A stretch of 29,077 nt of DNA, from contig JAGWBY010000007.1 in NCBI GenBank assembly GCA_021295675.1, forward strand, positions 15,668-44,744, written 5' to 3'. The stretch comes from Candidatus Latescibacterota bacterium (GTDB lineage: Bacteria; Latescibacterota; UBA2968; UBA8231). Position numbers and translations under genes: made by a program. Of this stretch, positions 21,733 through 29,077 are shown piece by piece. The notes under the pieces are model-generated. The model was given only the letters and a program-made list of their open reading frames with translations. It searched no databases and was not told where the DNA came from. Positions within the stretch are counted from its first letter, which is position 1, and every line of letters starts with the position of its first letter.

Positions 21733-23367
21733 ATGAAAGCGTCCGATCTCTTCGTCCGCGCCTTGGAGCACGAGGGCGTGGAATTTCTCTTCGGCATTCC
21801 GGGCGAGGAAAACCTCGACTTGCTCGAATCACTGCGCGGGTCCGAGCAGATCCAATTGATCCTCAACCGCCACGAGCAGGCCGCCGGCTTCATGGCCGCC
21901 ACGTACGGCCGCCTCACCGGCAAGACCGGCGTTTGCCTATCCACCCTAGGGCCGGGGGCGACCAACTTCGTCACCTCCGCCGCCTACGCCCAACTCGGCG
22001 CTATGCCCATGCTGATGATCACCGGCCAAAAGCCCATCAAGTCGAGCAAGCAAGGGCAATTTCAGATCGTCGATATCGTCGAGATGATGCGGCCGCTAAC
22101 CAAGTACACCCACCAGATCGTCAGCGGCGACAGCGTGCCCTCCCGCGTCCGCGAGGCATTCCGCTTAGCCGAGGAAGAGCGGCCCGGAGCCGTGCATTTA
22201 GAGCTGCCCGAAGACATCGCCTGCGAAGACACCGACACGCCGCTCTTTCCCAAGGACCGCGTGCGGCGACCCATCCCAGAAGAAAAGGCCATCGCCCAAG
22301 CCGCTGCCATGATCGAGGAGGCGCAAAGCCCCCTCTTGCTGATCGGGGCCGGGGCCAATCGCAAGCGCACCTCCAAGATGCTGTTCAACTTCATCCGCGA
22401 CACCGGCATCCCGTTCTTCACCACTCAGATGGGCAAGGGCGTCGTCGATGAACGCGATCCGCTCTTTCTGGGCAACGCCGCGCTGTCGGCCAACGACCCA
22501 TTGCACTGCGCCATCGACCGCGCCGACCTGATCATCAATGTCGGGCACGACGTGGTCGAGAAGCCGCCGTTTTTCATGGAGGCCGACGGCTTACAGGTCA
22601 TTCACGTCAACTTCTCTTCGGCCTCGGTCGATCCAGTCTATTTCCCCCAGCTAGAGGTCATCGGCGACATCGGCAACAGCATCTGGCAGCTACTGCTGCG
22701 GATCAACCGGCAGCGAACTTGGGACTTCAGCTATTTCGCCAAGGTCAAAAAGTGGATCGACGAAATCCGCGCGGTCGGCAACGACGACCCAGGCTTTCCC
22801 ATCGCGCCCCAACGGGTCGTCGCCGATGTGCGCCGCGCGATGTCCGACGACGGCATTATATGCCTCGACAACGGCGTCTATAAGATCTGGTTCGCCCTCA
22901 ACTATCGCGCCCACCAGCCCAATACGGTGCTACTGGACAACGCCTTGGCGACGATGGGGGCGGGTCTGCCCTCGGCCATGGCGGCGCGGCTGGTGGAGCC
23001 GGACAAACAGGTCATGGCCATCTGCGGTGACGGCGGCTTTATGATGAATTCCCAAGAATTGGAGACCGCAGTGCGTCTCGGGATGAACCTCGTGGTCCTC
23101 ATTTTGCGCGACGATGGTTACGGCATGATCAAGTGGAAGCAGGCCGACATGGGCTTTGCCGATTGGGGCCTCGACTACGGCAACCCGGATTTCGTCCAAT
23201 ACGCCGCCAGCTATGGGGCCTACGGGCACCGCGTCGGCGCAGCCGACGAGCTGCTGCCGACCATGCGCGAGTGCCTCGCCGCTCCGGGCGTCCATCTGAT
23301 TGAGGTGCCGGTAAACTACGCGGTCAATCAAGACCTCCTCGAAAAGGAGTTGGTCTGCCCAGAGTAA
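21733..23367 (+). CDS. Acetolactate synthase large-subunit-like TPP enzyme
   Basis: The 544-residue protein has the three-domain pyruvate-oxidase/acetolactate-synthase architecture. The PYR domain opens MKASDLFVRALEHEGVEFLF, then GIPGEENLDLLESL and the TPP-activating Glu at residue 48 in NRHEQAAGFMAATYGR. The central domain begins near EEKAIAQAAAMIEEAQSPLLLIGAG. The PP domain has the Mg-TPP motif GDGGFMMNSQELETAVRLGM (432-451), followed by LRDDGYGMIKWKQ. It most resembles the FAD-independent catabolic acetolactate synthases; biosynthetic IlvB cannot be excluded, but no ilvN or ilvC is nearby. AAGGAG ten bases upstream sets the ATG. Location after the Ldh2 gene suggests it works on pyruvate or another 2-oxo acid. 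Confidence 0.88.
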   Translation: MKASDLFVRALEHEGVEFLFGIPGEENLDLLESLRGSEQIQLILNRHEQAAGFMAATYGRLTGKTGVCLSTLGPGATNFVTSAAYAQLGAMPMLMITGQKPIKSSKQGQFQIVDIVEMMRPLTKYTHQIVSGDSVPSRVREAFRLAEEERPGAVHLELPEDIACEDTDTPLFPKDRVRRPIPEEKAIAQAAAMIEEAQSPLLLIGAGANRKRTSKMLFNFIRDTGIPFFTTQMGKGVVDERDPLFLGNAALSANDPLHCAIDRADLIINVGHDVVEKPPFFMEADGLQVIHVNFSSASVDPVYFPQLEVIGDIGNSIWQLLLRINRQRTWDFSYFAKVKKWIDEIRAVGNDDPGFPIAPQRVVADVRRAMSDDGIICLDNGVYKIWFALNYRAHQPNTVLLDNALATMGAGLPSAMAARLVEPDKQVMAICGDGGFMMNSQELETAVRLGMNLVVLILRDDGYGMIKWKQADMGFADWGLDYGNPDFVQYAASYGAYGHRVGAADELLPTMRECLAAPGVHLIEVPVNYAVNQDLLEKELVCPE

Positions 23368-23377
23368 CGGCTCCCAC

Positions 23378-24589
23378 TCAGTGGACAATCTGCATCAACC
23401 GCTGCGTCATGGACCCTTCTTGGGTCAGGGCGTAGATCACGGTGTTGATTGCAAACTGGAGGATGCGGGTCGCATCGCGTTCGGCGGCAAAGCCCAGATA
23501 CCCCCCGATACCCGAGTTGGCCCGAGGCACCGCCACCAGCCGCCCCTTGACGAATAAGCCCTTCACCACATTCCAGTAGTACGGATCGTCAAAACGCGTG
23601 GCACCCTGCGCGACGCCGTCCCCCAAGTCAAAATAGGCCGTGAATATCGGATGGTCTTCCCGCAGGCGTTCGGTATAAAAATCGCGCCCCTTGATCAGCC
23701 CTCCGTATTTTTCCAGGGCCTCCGTCCAAAATCCCTCAAAGTCGAATTGCTCGGCCATGACAAAGCCCCCCGCCAGCAGGTAGCGCGCCAGATTCTCCAA
23801 CTCGTTTTCATTGGGCTCGCCTTGGGGGATGACGATCGGCACCGTTAGAAAGCGATTGTCATCAAAGGTAAAGCTGCCGACGAATTCGGCTCGCAAGCCG
23901 GTCCACTCGTTGAGCATATCGCGCAGGACGTCGATTTCCCGATTGTTAAGCCCACCATCGACGACATTGGTCTGGGTTTCAGCCATATACGTGGCCGAGA
24001 TTACGCGGGCGAATTTGACAAAGCCCTTGAGTCCTTGCTTATCGTTGGGATCCTGTATCACCAAGGCGCGGTAGCGACCAGTGTCCATGGCATCGACATC
24101 CAGCATCTCCAAGCCCATGTCGATTTTGTGCTCGGACGCACGGCTGATTCCCAAGTTCGCGGTTACCCCTACGACCGGTTCCAGCGCCGCTTGGAGCGTC
24201 TGTGGATTGCTCTGGCCGGCTTGGAGCATATTCGCCAGGCCCGTCGAACGAGCGATAATGGCGCGCGTGGAGAACGCTGCGGTAGCTTGCACCTGATCCA
24301 TGCGAGCGGCGGCAGCGCGCACTTGGCGGCGGATCATCGGGCGCTTGCGTTGGGGGATCTTGCGCAATTCCAGCGCCTTGGTCAGGCGCGGTTGGCGTTT
24401 GACGAATTTGGTGATTAGCGGCCGGGGCGCTTTTTCAGCTTGCTGCTGGAAGGGGTTGAACAGAACTAAGATCGCGTTCAGCAGTATGGCGATTCCCAGG
24501 GACAGCCAGAAAGATTTGCGCAGGGGGCTGAGCAGGGCATTGAGGTCCAAGCCAGCGGTAATACGCGCAAAACGCGACGGTCGGTTCAT
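23378..24589 (-). CDS. Membrane-anchored DUF4159-domain protein
   Basis: The 403-residue protein has a basic cytoplasmic start, one membrane span (residues ~27-45, FWLSLGIAILLNAILVLF) and a long basic, TonB-like linker (KRQPRLTKALELRKIPQRKR). The C-terminal ~215 residues match DUF4159: NVVDGGLNNREIDVLRDML, LENLARYLLAGGFVMAEQFD, FWTEALEKYGG, LREDHPIFTAYFDLGDG and GYLGFAAERDATRILQFAINTVIYALTQ. The family is usually encoded with MoxR ATPase, DUF58 and VWA genes; none adjoin here. Function is unknown. It converges on the TPP gene with a 10-bp gap. ATG 24589 is the first start in the frame. Confidence 0.8.
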   Translation of the reverse strand: MNRPSRFARITAGLDLNALLSPLRKSFWLSLGIAILLNAILVLFNPFQQQAEKAPRPLITKFVKRQPRLTKALELRKIPQRKRPMIRRQVRAAAARMDQVQATAAFSTRAIIARSTGLANMLQAGQSNPQTLQAALEPVVGVTANLGISRASEHKIDMGLEMLDVDAMDTGRYRALVIQDPNDKQGLKGFVKFARVISATYMAETQTNVVDGGLNNREIDVLRDMLNEWTGLRAEFVGSFTFDDNRFLTVPIVIPQGEPNENELENLARYLLAGGFVMAEQFDFEGFWTEALEKYGGLIKGRDFYTERLREDHPIFTAYFDLGDGVAQGATRFDDPYYWNVVKGLFVKGRLVAVPRANSGIGGYLGFAAERDATRILQFAINTVIYALTQEGSMTQRLMQIVH

Positions 24590-24735
24590 GGGTCGTTATC
24601 CGGCCTGATTATCCGCGTGAGACGAGGCGGCCCGTTCGAGTCGCTCTGGGTTGGTGCATCCATCGGGATTTCCCATTATAGACGACATTCGATAATATAG
24701 AAAAATCGCAACGGACTATTAGATGGAGTAGGATA

Positions 24736-25371
24736 ATGTATTATTGGACCGTCGTTGCCGTCGTTGTGGTTTTCGTATGTTCGTGTGAACGCTCTGCACT
24801 TGTGGAGTTGCGCCGGGATGATTCGACCCCAGAGCAACTCATGGACAAATTGGCCCAAGCCATGCGGGACCGAGACAAAGCCCTGTACGAGACCCTGCTG
24901 GACGAGGATTTCTGGTTCAGCGAAACCGACTGCCTAGGCAATAGTGTCTTTGAGAACGACCTAGAGACAGAACTGATCATCATCGCCGGCAGCCGCGACG
25001 AAAGCAGCAAGGGCCTGTTCGATATTTTTCGCGACTTCTCCTACGACTTTGAACTCATCCGCCGCTCGCGGGAACTCGGGGCCGAGTACCCCGAAGCATT
25101 CGAAGGCGATCCCGACGGCCATCCCGACGAAGACTGGGAGGTCTTATACGGCCGGGTGCAAATGCTGATGCTCGACGAGAACGGCGATGGGTTTCGCGTC
25201 GATCAGTTTATGACCTTCAAGCTGCGACAGGACGAGGAAGGGCACTGGCGGATGGTGCGCTGGCTCGACGATCCCCCAGGTGGTTTGTGTGTTGGTGCAG
25301 GCAAGATACTAGCGGAAGCTGTTACGTGGGGACAAATCAAAAACTCAATTTTTCCCATCGGCTCTTCCTAA
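24736..25371 (+). CDS. Putative lipoprotein with NTF2-like character
   Basis: The 211-residue protein begins MYYWTVVAVVVVFVCSCERS, a hydrophobic stretch with a lipobox-like VCSC at 14-17, so a lipid anchor at C17 is likely. The rest is acidic. LMDKLAQAMRDRDKALYETLLDEDFWFSE resembles the start of NTF2/SnoaL-like proteins, and LMLDENGDGFRVDQFMTFKLR and EGHWRMVRWLDDPPGG fit the later strands of that fold. No catalytic residues can be named. GGAGTAGGAT precedes the ATG. The 146-bp gap to the divergent DUF4159 gene has several AT-rich hexamers (TATAGA, GATAAT near 24677-24696) but no well-spaced promoter. Confidence 0.65.
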   Translation: MYYWTVVAVVVVFVCSCERSALVELRRDDSTPEQLMDKLAQAMRDRDKALYETLLDEDFWFSETDCLGNSVFENDLETELIIIAGSRDESSKGLFDIFRDFSYDFELIRRSRELGAEYPEAFEGDPDGHPDEDWEVLYGRVQMLMLDENGDGFRVDQFMTFKLRQDEEGHWRMVRWLDDPPGGLCVGAGKILAEAVTWGQIKNSIFPIGSS

Positions 25372-25455
25372 ACGAACCTGACGGCTTCGCGCACGGTCTG
25401 GGCCATCGCCATCTACCCCACCCACTTTTACTGGTGCTGTCTTCAGCTTCCCATC

Positions 25456-25484
25456 TTGATCTCCGCATCCTCTTTCCCTAGATT
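25456..25484 (+). promoter_or_regulatory. Promoter candidate for the AAA_14/DUF4143 ATPase gene
   Basis: TTGATC (25456-25461) and TAGATT (25479-25484) are 17 bases apart; each matches four of six consensus bases. Transcription would begin near 25491, at the first of the 23-bp repeats. Confidence 0.35.
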
Positions 25485-25492
25485 GTCATTGT

Positions 25493-25560
25493 ACAATTGG
25501 ACGCTCCCTTAACCGACAATTGAACGCTGCTCTAACCGACAATTGGACGCTGACCATTCC
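25493..25560. repeat. Three 23-bp direct repeats at the start of the ATPase gene
   Basis: Copies begin at 25493, 25516 and 25539. Each starts ACAATTGRACGCT, and the first two end YTAACCG; the third runs into the coding sequence. CAATTG within each is a palindrome. The third copy contains the TTG start codon at 25543. Confidence 0.8.
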
Positions 25561-26790
25561 CTGTTTCCCCGCTCGCTGACACCCGTCCTCCGGGAGGCTT
25601 TGGCCGACACGCCGGTGGTCTGTCTGCTCGGTCCGCGACAGAGCGGGAAAACTACGCTCGCGCAGCAGCTCGCGTCTGACCGTGCGTTCGTCAGCTTAGA
25701 CGAGCACAACTACTATCAGACCGCCGGGACCGATCCGGACGGTTTCGTCGCCAGCCTGCCGGAGGCGGTGACCTTGGATGAGGTGCAACGGGTGCCGGTG
25801 CTGCTCTCGGCCATCAAACGCGCTGTGGATCAGGACCGCCGTCCCGGACGTTTCCTGCTGACCGGCTCAGCCAATCTATTGCTGTTGCCGACCGTTACCG
25901 AATCTCTGGCGGGACGGATGGAAATAGCGCAGTTGCACCCATTGACCGAAGCGGAAAAAGAGCGCCAGCCCGGGCGTTTCCTCAGCGACCTGCTGACCGG
26001 CGCACTCAAACCGAGTATCCGGCCCAAGGCGGAGCCTACCGGGCCGTCGCTGCCGGAACGACTAATAGCGGGCGGCTATCCCGAGCCGCTGACCCGCACG
26101 CCCAGCCGCGCCCGGCAATGGCACCGGCAGTATCTACGCAGCATCATCGAGCGGGATGTGCAAGACGTGGCGCGGGTGAGGGATGCCCATGAGTTGGCGC
26201 GCCTGCTGGAGCTGTTGGCCCTGCGCAACGCCGAACTATTGAACATTTGTAATCTGGCCAACAGCCTCGACCTACACCGGGCGACAGTAGGTCACTACAT
26301 CGCCGTGCTCGAACGGCTCTTTCTGGTGCGACGCCTACCCGCGTGGCACCGCAACCCGGCCAAACGGCTCGTCAAAACACCGAAAGTCCATCTGCTCGAC
26401 AGCGGGTTGGCAGCGACTCTCGCCGCCCTGACCGTGGCCGACTGGCTCAACCATCGGGACCGCATGGGGCATCTGCTGGAGTCCTTTGTGGTGCAGCAAC
26501 TCATAGCCCAAGCCACCTGGACAGAGCCGGATTTGCGTTTTTGGCACTATCGCGACAAGGATCAGGTGGAGGTCGATGTAGTCCTTACGCGGGGCCAGAA
26601 GACTTGGGGTATTGAGGTCAAAGCCGCCAGTACGCTCATCTCCAAAGACGGGCAAGGGCTTGTGCGGCTGGCCGATCGCTGCGGCGAGGATTTCGAGTCT
26701 GGGGTCCTGCTCTACACCGGCCGCGACCGGCTCCCATTGGCCGACGAGCGCATACTCGCTGTGCCGTTGAACGAATTGTGGGAGCGGTAG
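25543..26790 (+). CDS. AAA_14/DUF4143 ATPase
   Basis: The 415-residue protein is a P-loop ATPase of the AAA_14 plus DUF4143 family, common in mobile or accessory regions and of unknown role. Walker A is GPRQSGKTT (residues 30-38), Walker B is VTLDEVQR (76-83), and sensor-like LLTGSANLLLL follows at ~105-115. The DUF4143 part contains WHRQYLRSIIERDVQDVARV and HLLDSGLAATL. The C-terminal segment has ESFVVQQLI, VEVDVVLTRGQKTWGIEVKA, a PD-(D/E)XK-like pattern (D, then E-x-K). No ATG lies near the conserved start FPRSLTPVLREALADTP, so TTG 25543 is used. It sits inside the third direct repeat. Insert PGRFLSDLLTGALKPSIRPK is longer than I expect in the family. Confidence 0.87.
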   Translation: MDADHSLFPRSLTPVLREALADTPVVCLLGPRQSGKTTLAQQLASDRAFVSLDEHNYYQTAGTDPDGFVASLPEAVTLDEVQRVPVLLSAIKRAVDQDRRPGRFLLTGSANLLLLPTVTESLAGRMEIAQLHPLTEAEKERQPGRFLSDLLTGALKPSIRPKAEPTGPSLPERLIAGGYPEPLTRTPSRARQWHRQYLRSIIERDVQDVARVRDAHELARLLELLALRNAELLNICNLANSLDLHRATVGHYIAVLERLFLVRRLPAWHRNPAKRLVKTPKVHLLDSGLAATLAALTVADWLNHRDRMGHLLESFVVQQLIAQATWTEPDLRFWHYRDKDQVEVDVVLTRGQKTWGIEVKAASTLISKDGQGLVRLADRCGEDFESGVLLYTGRDRLPLADERILAVPLNELWER

Positions 26791-26827
26791 GGGATGGGCG
26801 GGTGCGACAGCTCGCCCAAAGAGGCTG

Positions 26828-26857
26828 TTGACCGGGAGAAGACCCTAGGCGTAACTA
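26828..26857 (+). promoter_or_regulatory. Weak promoter candidate for the toxin-antitoxin pair
   Basis: TTGACC (26828-26833) is a good -35, but the best -10 at 18-base spacing, TAACTA (26852-26857), is poor. It lies about 50 bases upstream of the first gene. Confidence 0.25.
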
Positions 26858-26909
26858 AATAAGGTTAGCGGATCAATGTGTTCCCTTCTGATGAGGGACG
26901 AATAACGAA

Positions 26910-27230
26910 ATGGAAATTCTCAATGCAATACGCAGAAAAATCAGGATTGGGCAGGTCGAGTTCTCACAACATGCTACTGATCAGAGCATTATTCGCGGGA
27001 TTAGCATGCAGGATTTCCGAGATGCCATGGAACGGAGTGAAGTCATCGAAGACTATCCGCACGACAAATACGGGCCCAGTTGTCTAGTTCTCGGCTTTAC
27101 GTTATCACAGAGGCCGCTGCATATTCATTGCAGCTATCCGATGAGGCCCATAATCAAGATCATTACCCTCTATGAACCGGATTCCTCAAGATGGATCGAC
27201 TTCAAGATAAGGAAACAGGACGATGCCTGA
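26910..27230 (+). CDS. DUF4258 putative toxin
   Basis: The 106-residue protein matches DUF4258, a small RelE/MqsR-like family often found as the toxin of type II toxin-antitoxin pairs. Key points are FSQHATDQSIIRGISMQDF (residues ~18-36), SEVIEDYPHDKYGPSCLVLG (43-62), RPLHIHCSY and IKIITLYEPDSSRWIDF. The conserved His and Arg of the first block and the final YEP are typical. If active it would cut or otherwise block RNA. The start ATG 26910 has only a distant GAGGGA. The end overlaps the next gene by eight bases. The local DNA looks more AT-rich than the chromosome around it, suggesting acquisition. Confidence 0.8.
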   Translation: MEILNAIRRKIRIGQVEFSQHATDQSIIRGISMQDFRDAMERSEVIEDYPHDKYGPSCLVLGFTLSQRPLHIHCSYPMRPIIKIITLYEPDSSRWIDFKIRKQDDA

Positions 27231-27459
27231 AGACAGAGCATGGAACGAGACGCTGATCGAAAAAAACGTGACGTACCACATTGAGTTCGGTGGGAGGCTC
27301 TTCCTCATTGAAAACGTCCCGGCGCGAGTCAACGTCGAGACAGGTGAGAAGCACTTCTCACCGGAGACCGTTGAGCGCCTGCAGCAAGCGGTGTGGGAGC
27401 AATGCCGCCCCGTCCGTACCATTGAGACCCCAGTTTATGAGTATGCCACTCTAGTCTGA
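27223..27459 (+). CDS. YgiT/MqsA-N-like putative antitoxin lacking the zinc-finger cysteines
   Basis: The 78-residue product aligns by eye with the YgiT-type zinc-finger domain that accompanies DUF4258 toxins: VTYHIEFGGRLFLIENVPAR then GEKHFSPETVERLQQAVWE. In the usual family two CxxC pairs bind zinc; here the first pair is absent before VTY and the second is replaced (RVNVETGEKHF), and the only Cys (in EQCRP) is elsewhere. Zinc binding therefore seems lost while the hydrophobic core pattern stays. It has no DNA-binding HTH domain as in full-length MqsA. AAGGAAAC precedes the ATG, which lies within the end of the toxin gene (eight-base overlap), a coupled arrangement typical of such pairs. 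Confidence 0.75.
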   Translation: MPEDRAWNETLIEKNVTYHIEFGGRLFLIENVPARVNVETGEKHFSPETVERLQQAVWEQCRPVRTIETPVYEYATLV

Positions 27460-27547
27460 AGGATCGGGGTTCAATGCCATAGTATTTCGAGATTGGATGA
27501 AGTAAACCGGTGTACAAGTACGAGATTATTCGCTAAAGGAACCCCCC

Positions 27548-29018
27548 ATGACCGACCGCCCCAACATCCTCGTCATAATGACCGACCAACAGCGCGCCAC
27601 GGCCAGCCACCTCTACGGCAACACCTTCTGCCAAACCCCGTCCATGGAACGCCTAGCGGCCGACGGCGTGCTCTTTGAGAACGCAATCACCCCGCACCCG
27701 CTCTGCGTGCCAGCGCGCATCTCGTTTTGGACCTCGCAATTTCCCCACTCGCACGGCGGCCGACGCAACCAAACCTTAATGCCCGCCAATGCCACGCACG
27801 CCTGGCAACTCTGGAAGGAAGCTGGCTACGCCACGGGCCTAATCGGCAAAAACCACTGCTTCCAGCGCGAGGAAGATTTGGCGCTCTTCGACGTGTGGAA
27901 TGCCTTTACCCACGGCGGACGCAACGAGGGGCCACAGACGCGGGGCATGGACTGGTTCCGGCCGGAAGAAGGCCGCCGCAAAGTCGCCGCCGAGCACCGC
28001 CAGCTCGCCCACCAGAATCCGCGCTTTAGCTACGGCACTTCTGAGCTACCGTTGGAAGATCACTCCACCGGCCTGATTGCCGGGCAGACGACGCGCTTTA
28101 TCGAAAAGCACCAAGACCAGCCTTTTGCCCTGTGGGTTTCCTTTCCCGACCCGCACGAGCCGTGGCTGTGCCCAGCCGAGTACGCATCCTTGTTCCCACC
28201 CACGGCCATTGACCTACCCCCCTGGCGCGACGACGAATTCGACGACGAGCGCGTGCCAGAGCGCAACCGAGCACTCTACCAAATGCTGGGGGTACGCCGC
28301 GACCCGCCTGAAGACCTCTACGGCGTCATGGCCTCGTACTTTGGCATGGTGCGCTTTATCGACGACGCGCTCGGACGAACTGGGGTTGCGGGAGCAGACG
28401 ATTGTGGTCTTTTGTTCGGACCACGGCGACTTCATGGGCGAACACGCTATGCAGTGCAAGGGCGGAGTCTTCTACGACAGCCTGACGCGAGTGCCGCTGA
28501 TCGTCTCTTGGCCCGGACAGGTCGCCACTGGAGTGCGCGACCAGAGCATGGCCAATCTAATTGACGTGGTGCCGACGCTGTTGGACCTACAAGGGCTAGA
28601 GCAACCGCGCTCAATGCACGGAACGCCGCTGCCCACCGCGACCAACGCTGCACCCCGGGACGCGACCTTTTCCGAATACGGCAGCGGGGGGCCGCTCTTT
28701 ACCATGGCCGACTTGGAAAAGCTGCCTCAACCTTGGGGCCGCAAAACCCTGATTGACACCTTGCAGTGGCGCGAGGCGGCTGGCCGCTGTAAAATGGTCC
28801 GCACCCGCGAATGGAAGTACGTCCACGACCCCATGGGAGACCGCGACGAACTCTACGACCTCGTCGCCGACCCAAACGAACTAGTCAATGTGATCGACGA
28901 AGAGCAACACCGCGACGCCCTCGCCGCCATGCGCCTGCGGCTAGCCGATTGGAGCATCAACACCGAAGACGGCCAGCCGGTGCCCCTGCCCGACCGCATC
29001 CACTACGAGCTAACCTGA
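27548..29018 (+). pseudogene. Formylglycine-type sulfatase gene with a frameshift near base 28373
   Basis: The first frame (27548 onward) encodes a type I sulfatase N-terminus: NILVIMTDQQRATASHLYGN, the modification motif C53-V-P-A-R57 (nucleophile Cys converted to formylglycine by an FGE enzyme), LIGKNHCF and WVSFPDPHEPW. It then loses the match after VRFIDDAL. A second frame takes up DELGLREQTIVVFCSDHGDF and continues MGEH, VPLIVSWPGQ, NLIDVVPTLLDLQG, WKYVHDP and DELYDLVADPNELVNV to the TGA at 29016-29018. The two halves together cover a ~490-residue sulfatase. The net shift is +1 (or -2). AAGGAACCCCCC precedes the ATG. It may be a real pseudogene or an assembly error; an FGE gene is not in the window. 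Confidence 0.85.
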
Positions 29019-29077
29019 GTTTGACACTTAGGACGACATTGGCCAATCATTTGCAGCCCATCCCGAATAAAAGGATA

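Noticed and set aside
21657..22451. 264-codon plus-strand frame overlapping the dehydrogenase and TPP enzyme
   Set aside because: Arg/Pro/His-rich shadow of the TPP enzyme frame, which has clear catalytic motifs.
1..29077. CRISPR arrays, tRNA, rRNA and riboswitches
   Set aside because: No regularly spaced repeats with unique spacers, no cloverleaf with CCA-type end and no rRNA-like conserved blocks were found by eye; the 23-bp repeats at 25493 are contiguous, without spacers.

Overview
The window looks like chromosomal DNA of an uncultivated, GC-rich Gram-negative-type bacterium. The best guess is a Latescibacterota/Poribacteria-like lineage. That guess is inference from gene content: sulfatase-like enzymes, RraA-like and Ldh2-like catabolic enzymes, a sugar-phosphate isomerase/epimerase, DUF3179 and DUF4159 proteins, and two large exported proteins ending in FlgD-like 'TPNGDG...WDGRD' domains. 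I see no rRNA, tRNA or CRISPR array.

Layout. (1) 1-3022: the 3' end of a phosphoserine aminotransferase gene (serC) converges on a leftward set of VOC protein, sulfatase/phosphodiesterase-like enzyme and Uma2-type nuclease. (2) 3023-4349: an AT-rich spacer with a good promoter leads into two membrane microproteins, a small helix-turn-helix protein, a heptamer-periodic inverted repeat and ssb. (3) 4455-8903: an RraA-family gene and a shared hairpin terminator, then leftward genes for an orphan periplasmic binding protein, a 1-Cys peroxiredoxin and a TIM-barrel isomerase, then a rightward secreted S1/P1-type nuclease. (4) 8933-11148: a translationally coupled pair, a four-TM coiled-coil protein and a membrane-anchored VWA-like protein, which is the best candidate for an undescribed system. 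(5) 11295-13561: an enolase-superfamily dehydratase/racemase in an operon with a DUF3179 protein. (6) 13734-18512: an NTF2-like protein and two coupled discoidin/FlgD-tailed exported proteins. (7) 18621-23367: a tight rightward run of dCMP deaminase, CBM9-like protein, Ldh2-type dehydrogenase and an acetolactate-synthase-like TPP enzyme. (8) 23378-25371: a membrane-anchored DUF4159 protein and a divergent putative lipoprotein. (9) 25372-29018: an accessory stretch with three 23-bp direct repeats, an AAA_14/DUF4143 ATPase, a DUF4258/YgiT-like toxin-antitoxin pair and a frameshifted FGly-type sulfatase.

Several genes show recent sequence change. These are a 90-bp tandem duplication in the Uma2 gene, a 51-bp in-frame duplication in the CBM9 gene, the sulfatase frameshift, and a sulfatase-like gene whose conserved N-terminus has no standard start codon. 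The metabolic genes fit a heterotroph that degrades sulfated or acidic organic matter. The accessory parts (8933-11148 and 25372-27459) read as acquired material, partly because they look more AT-rich by eye.
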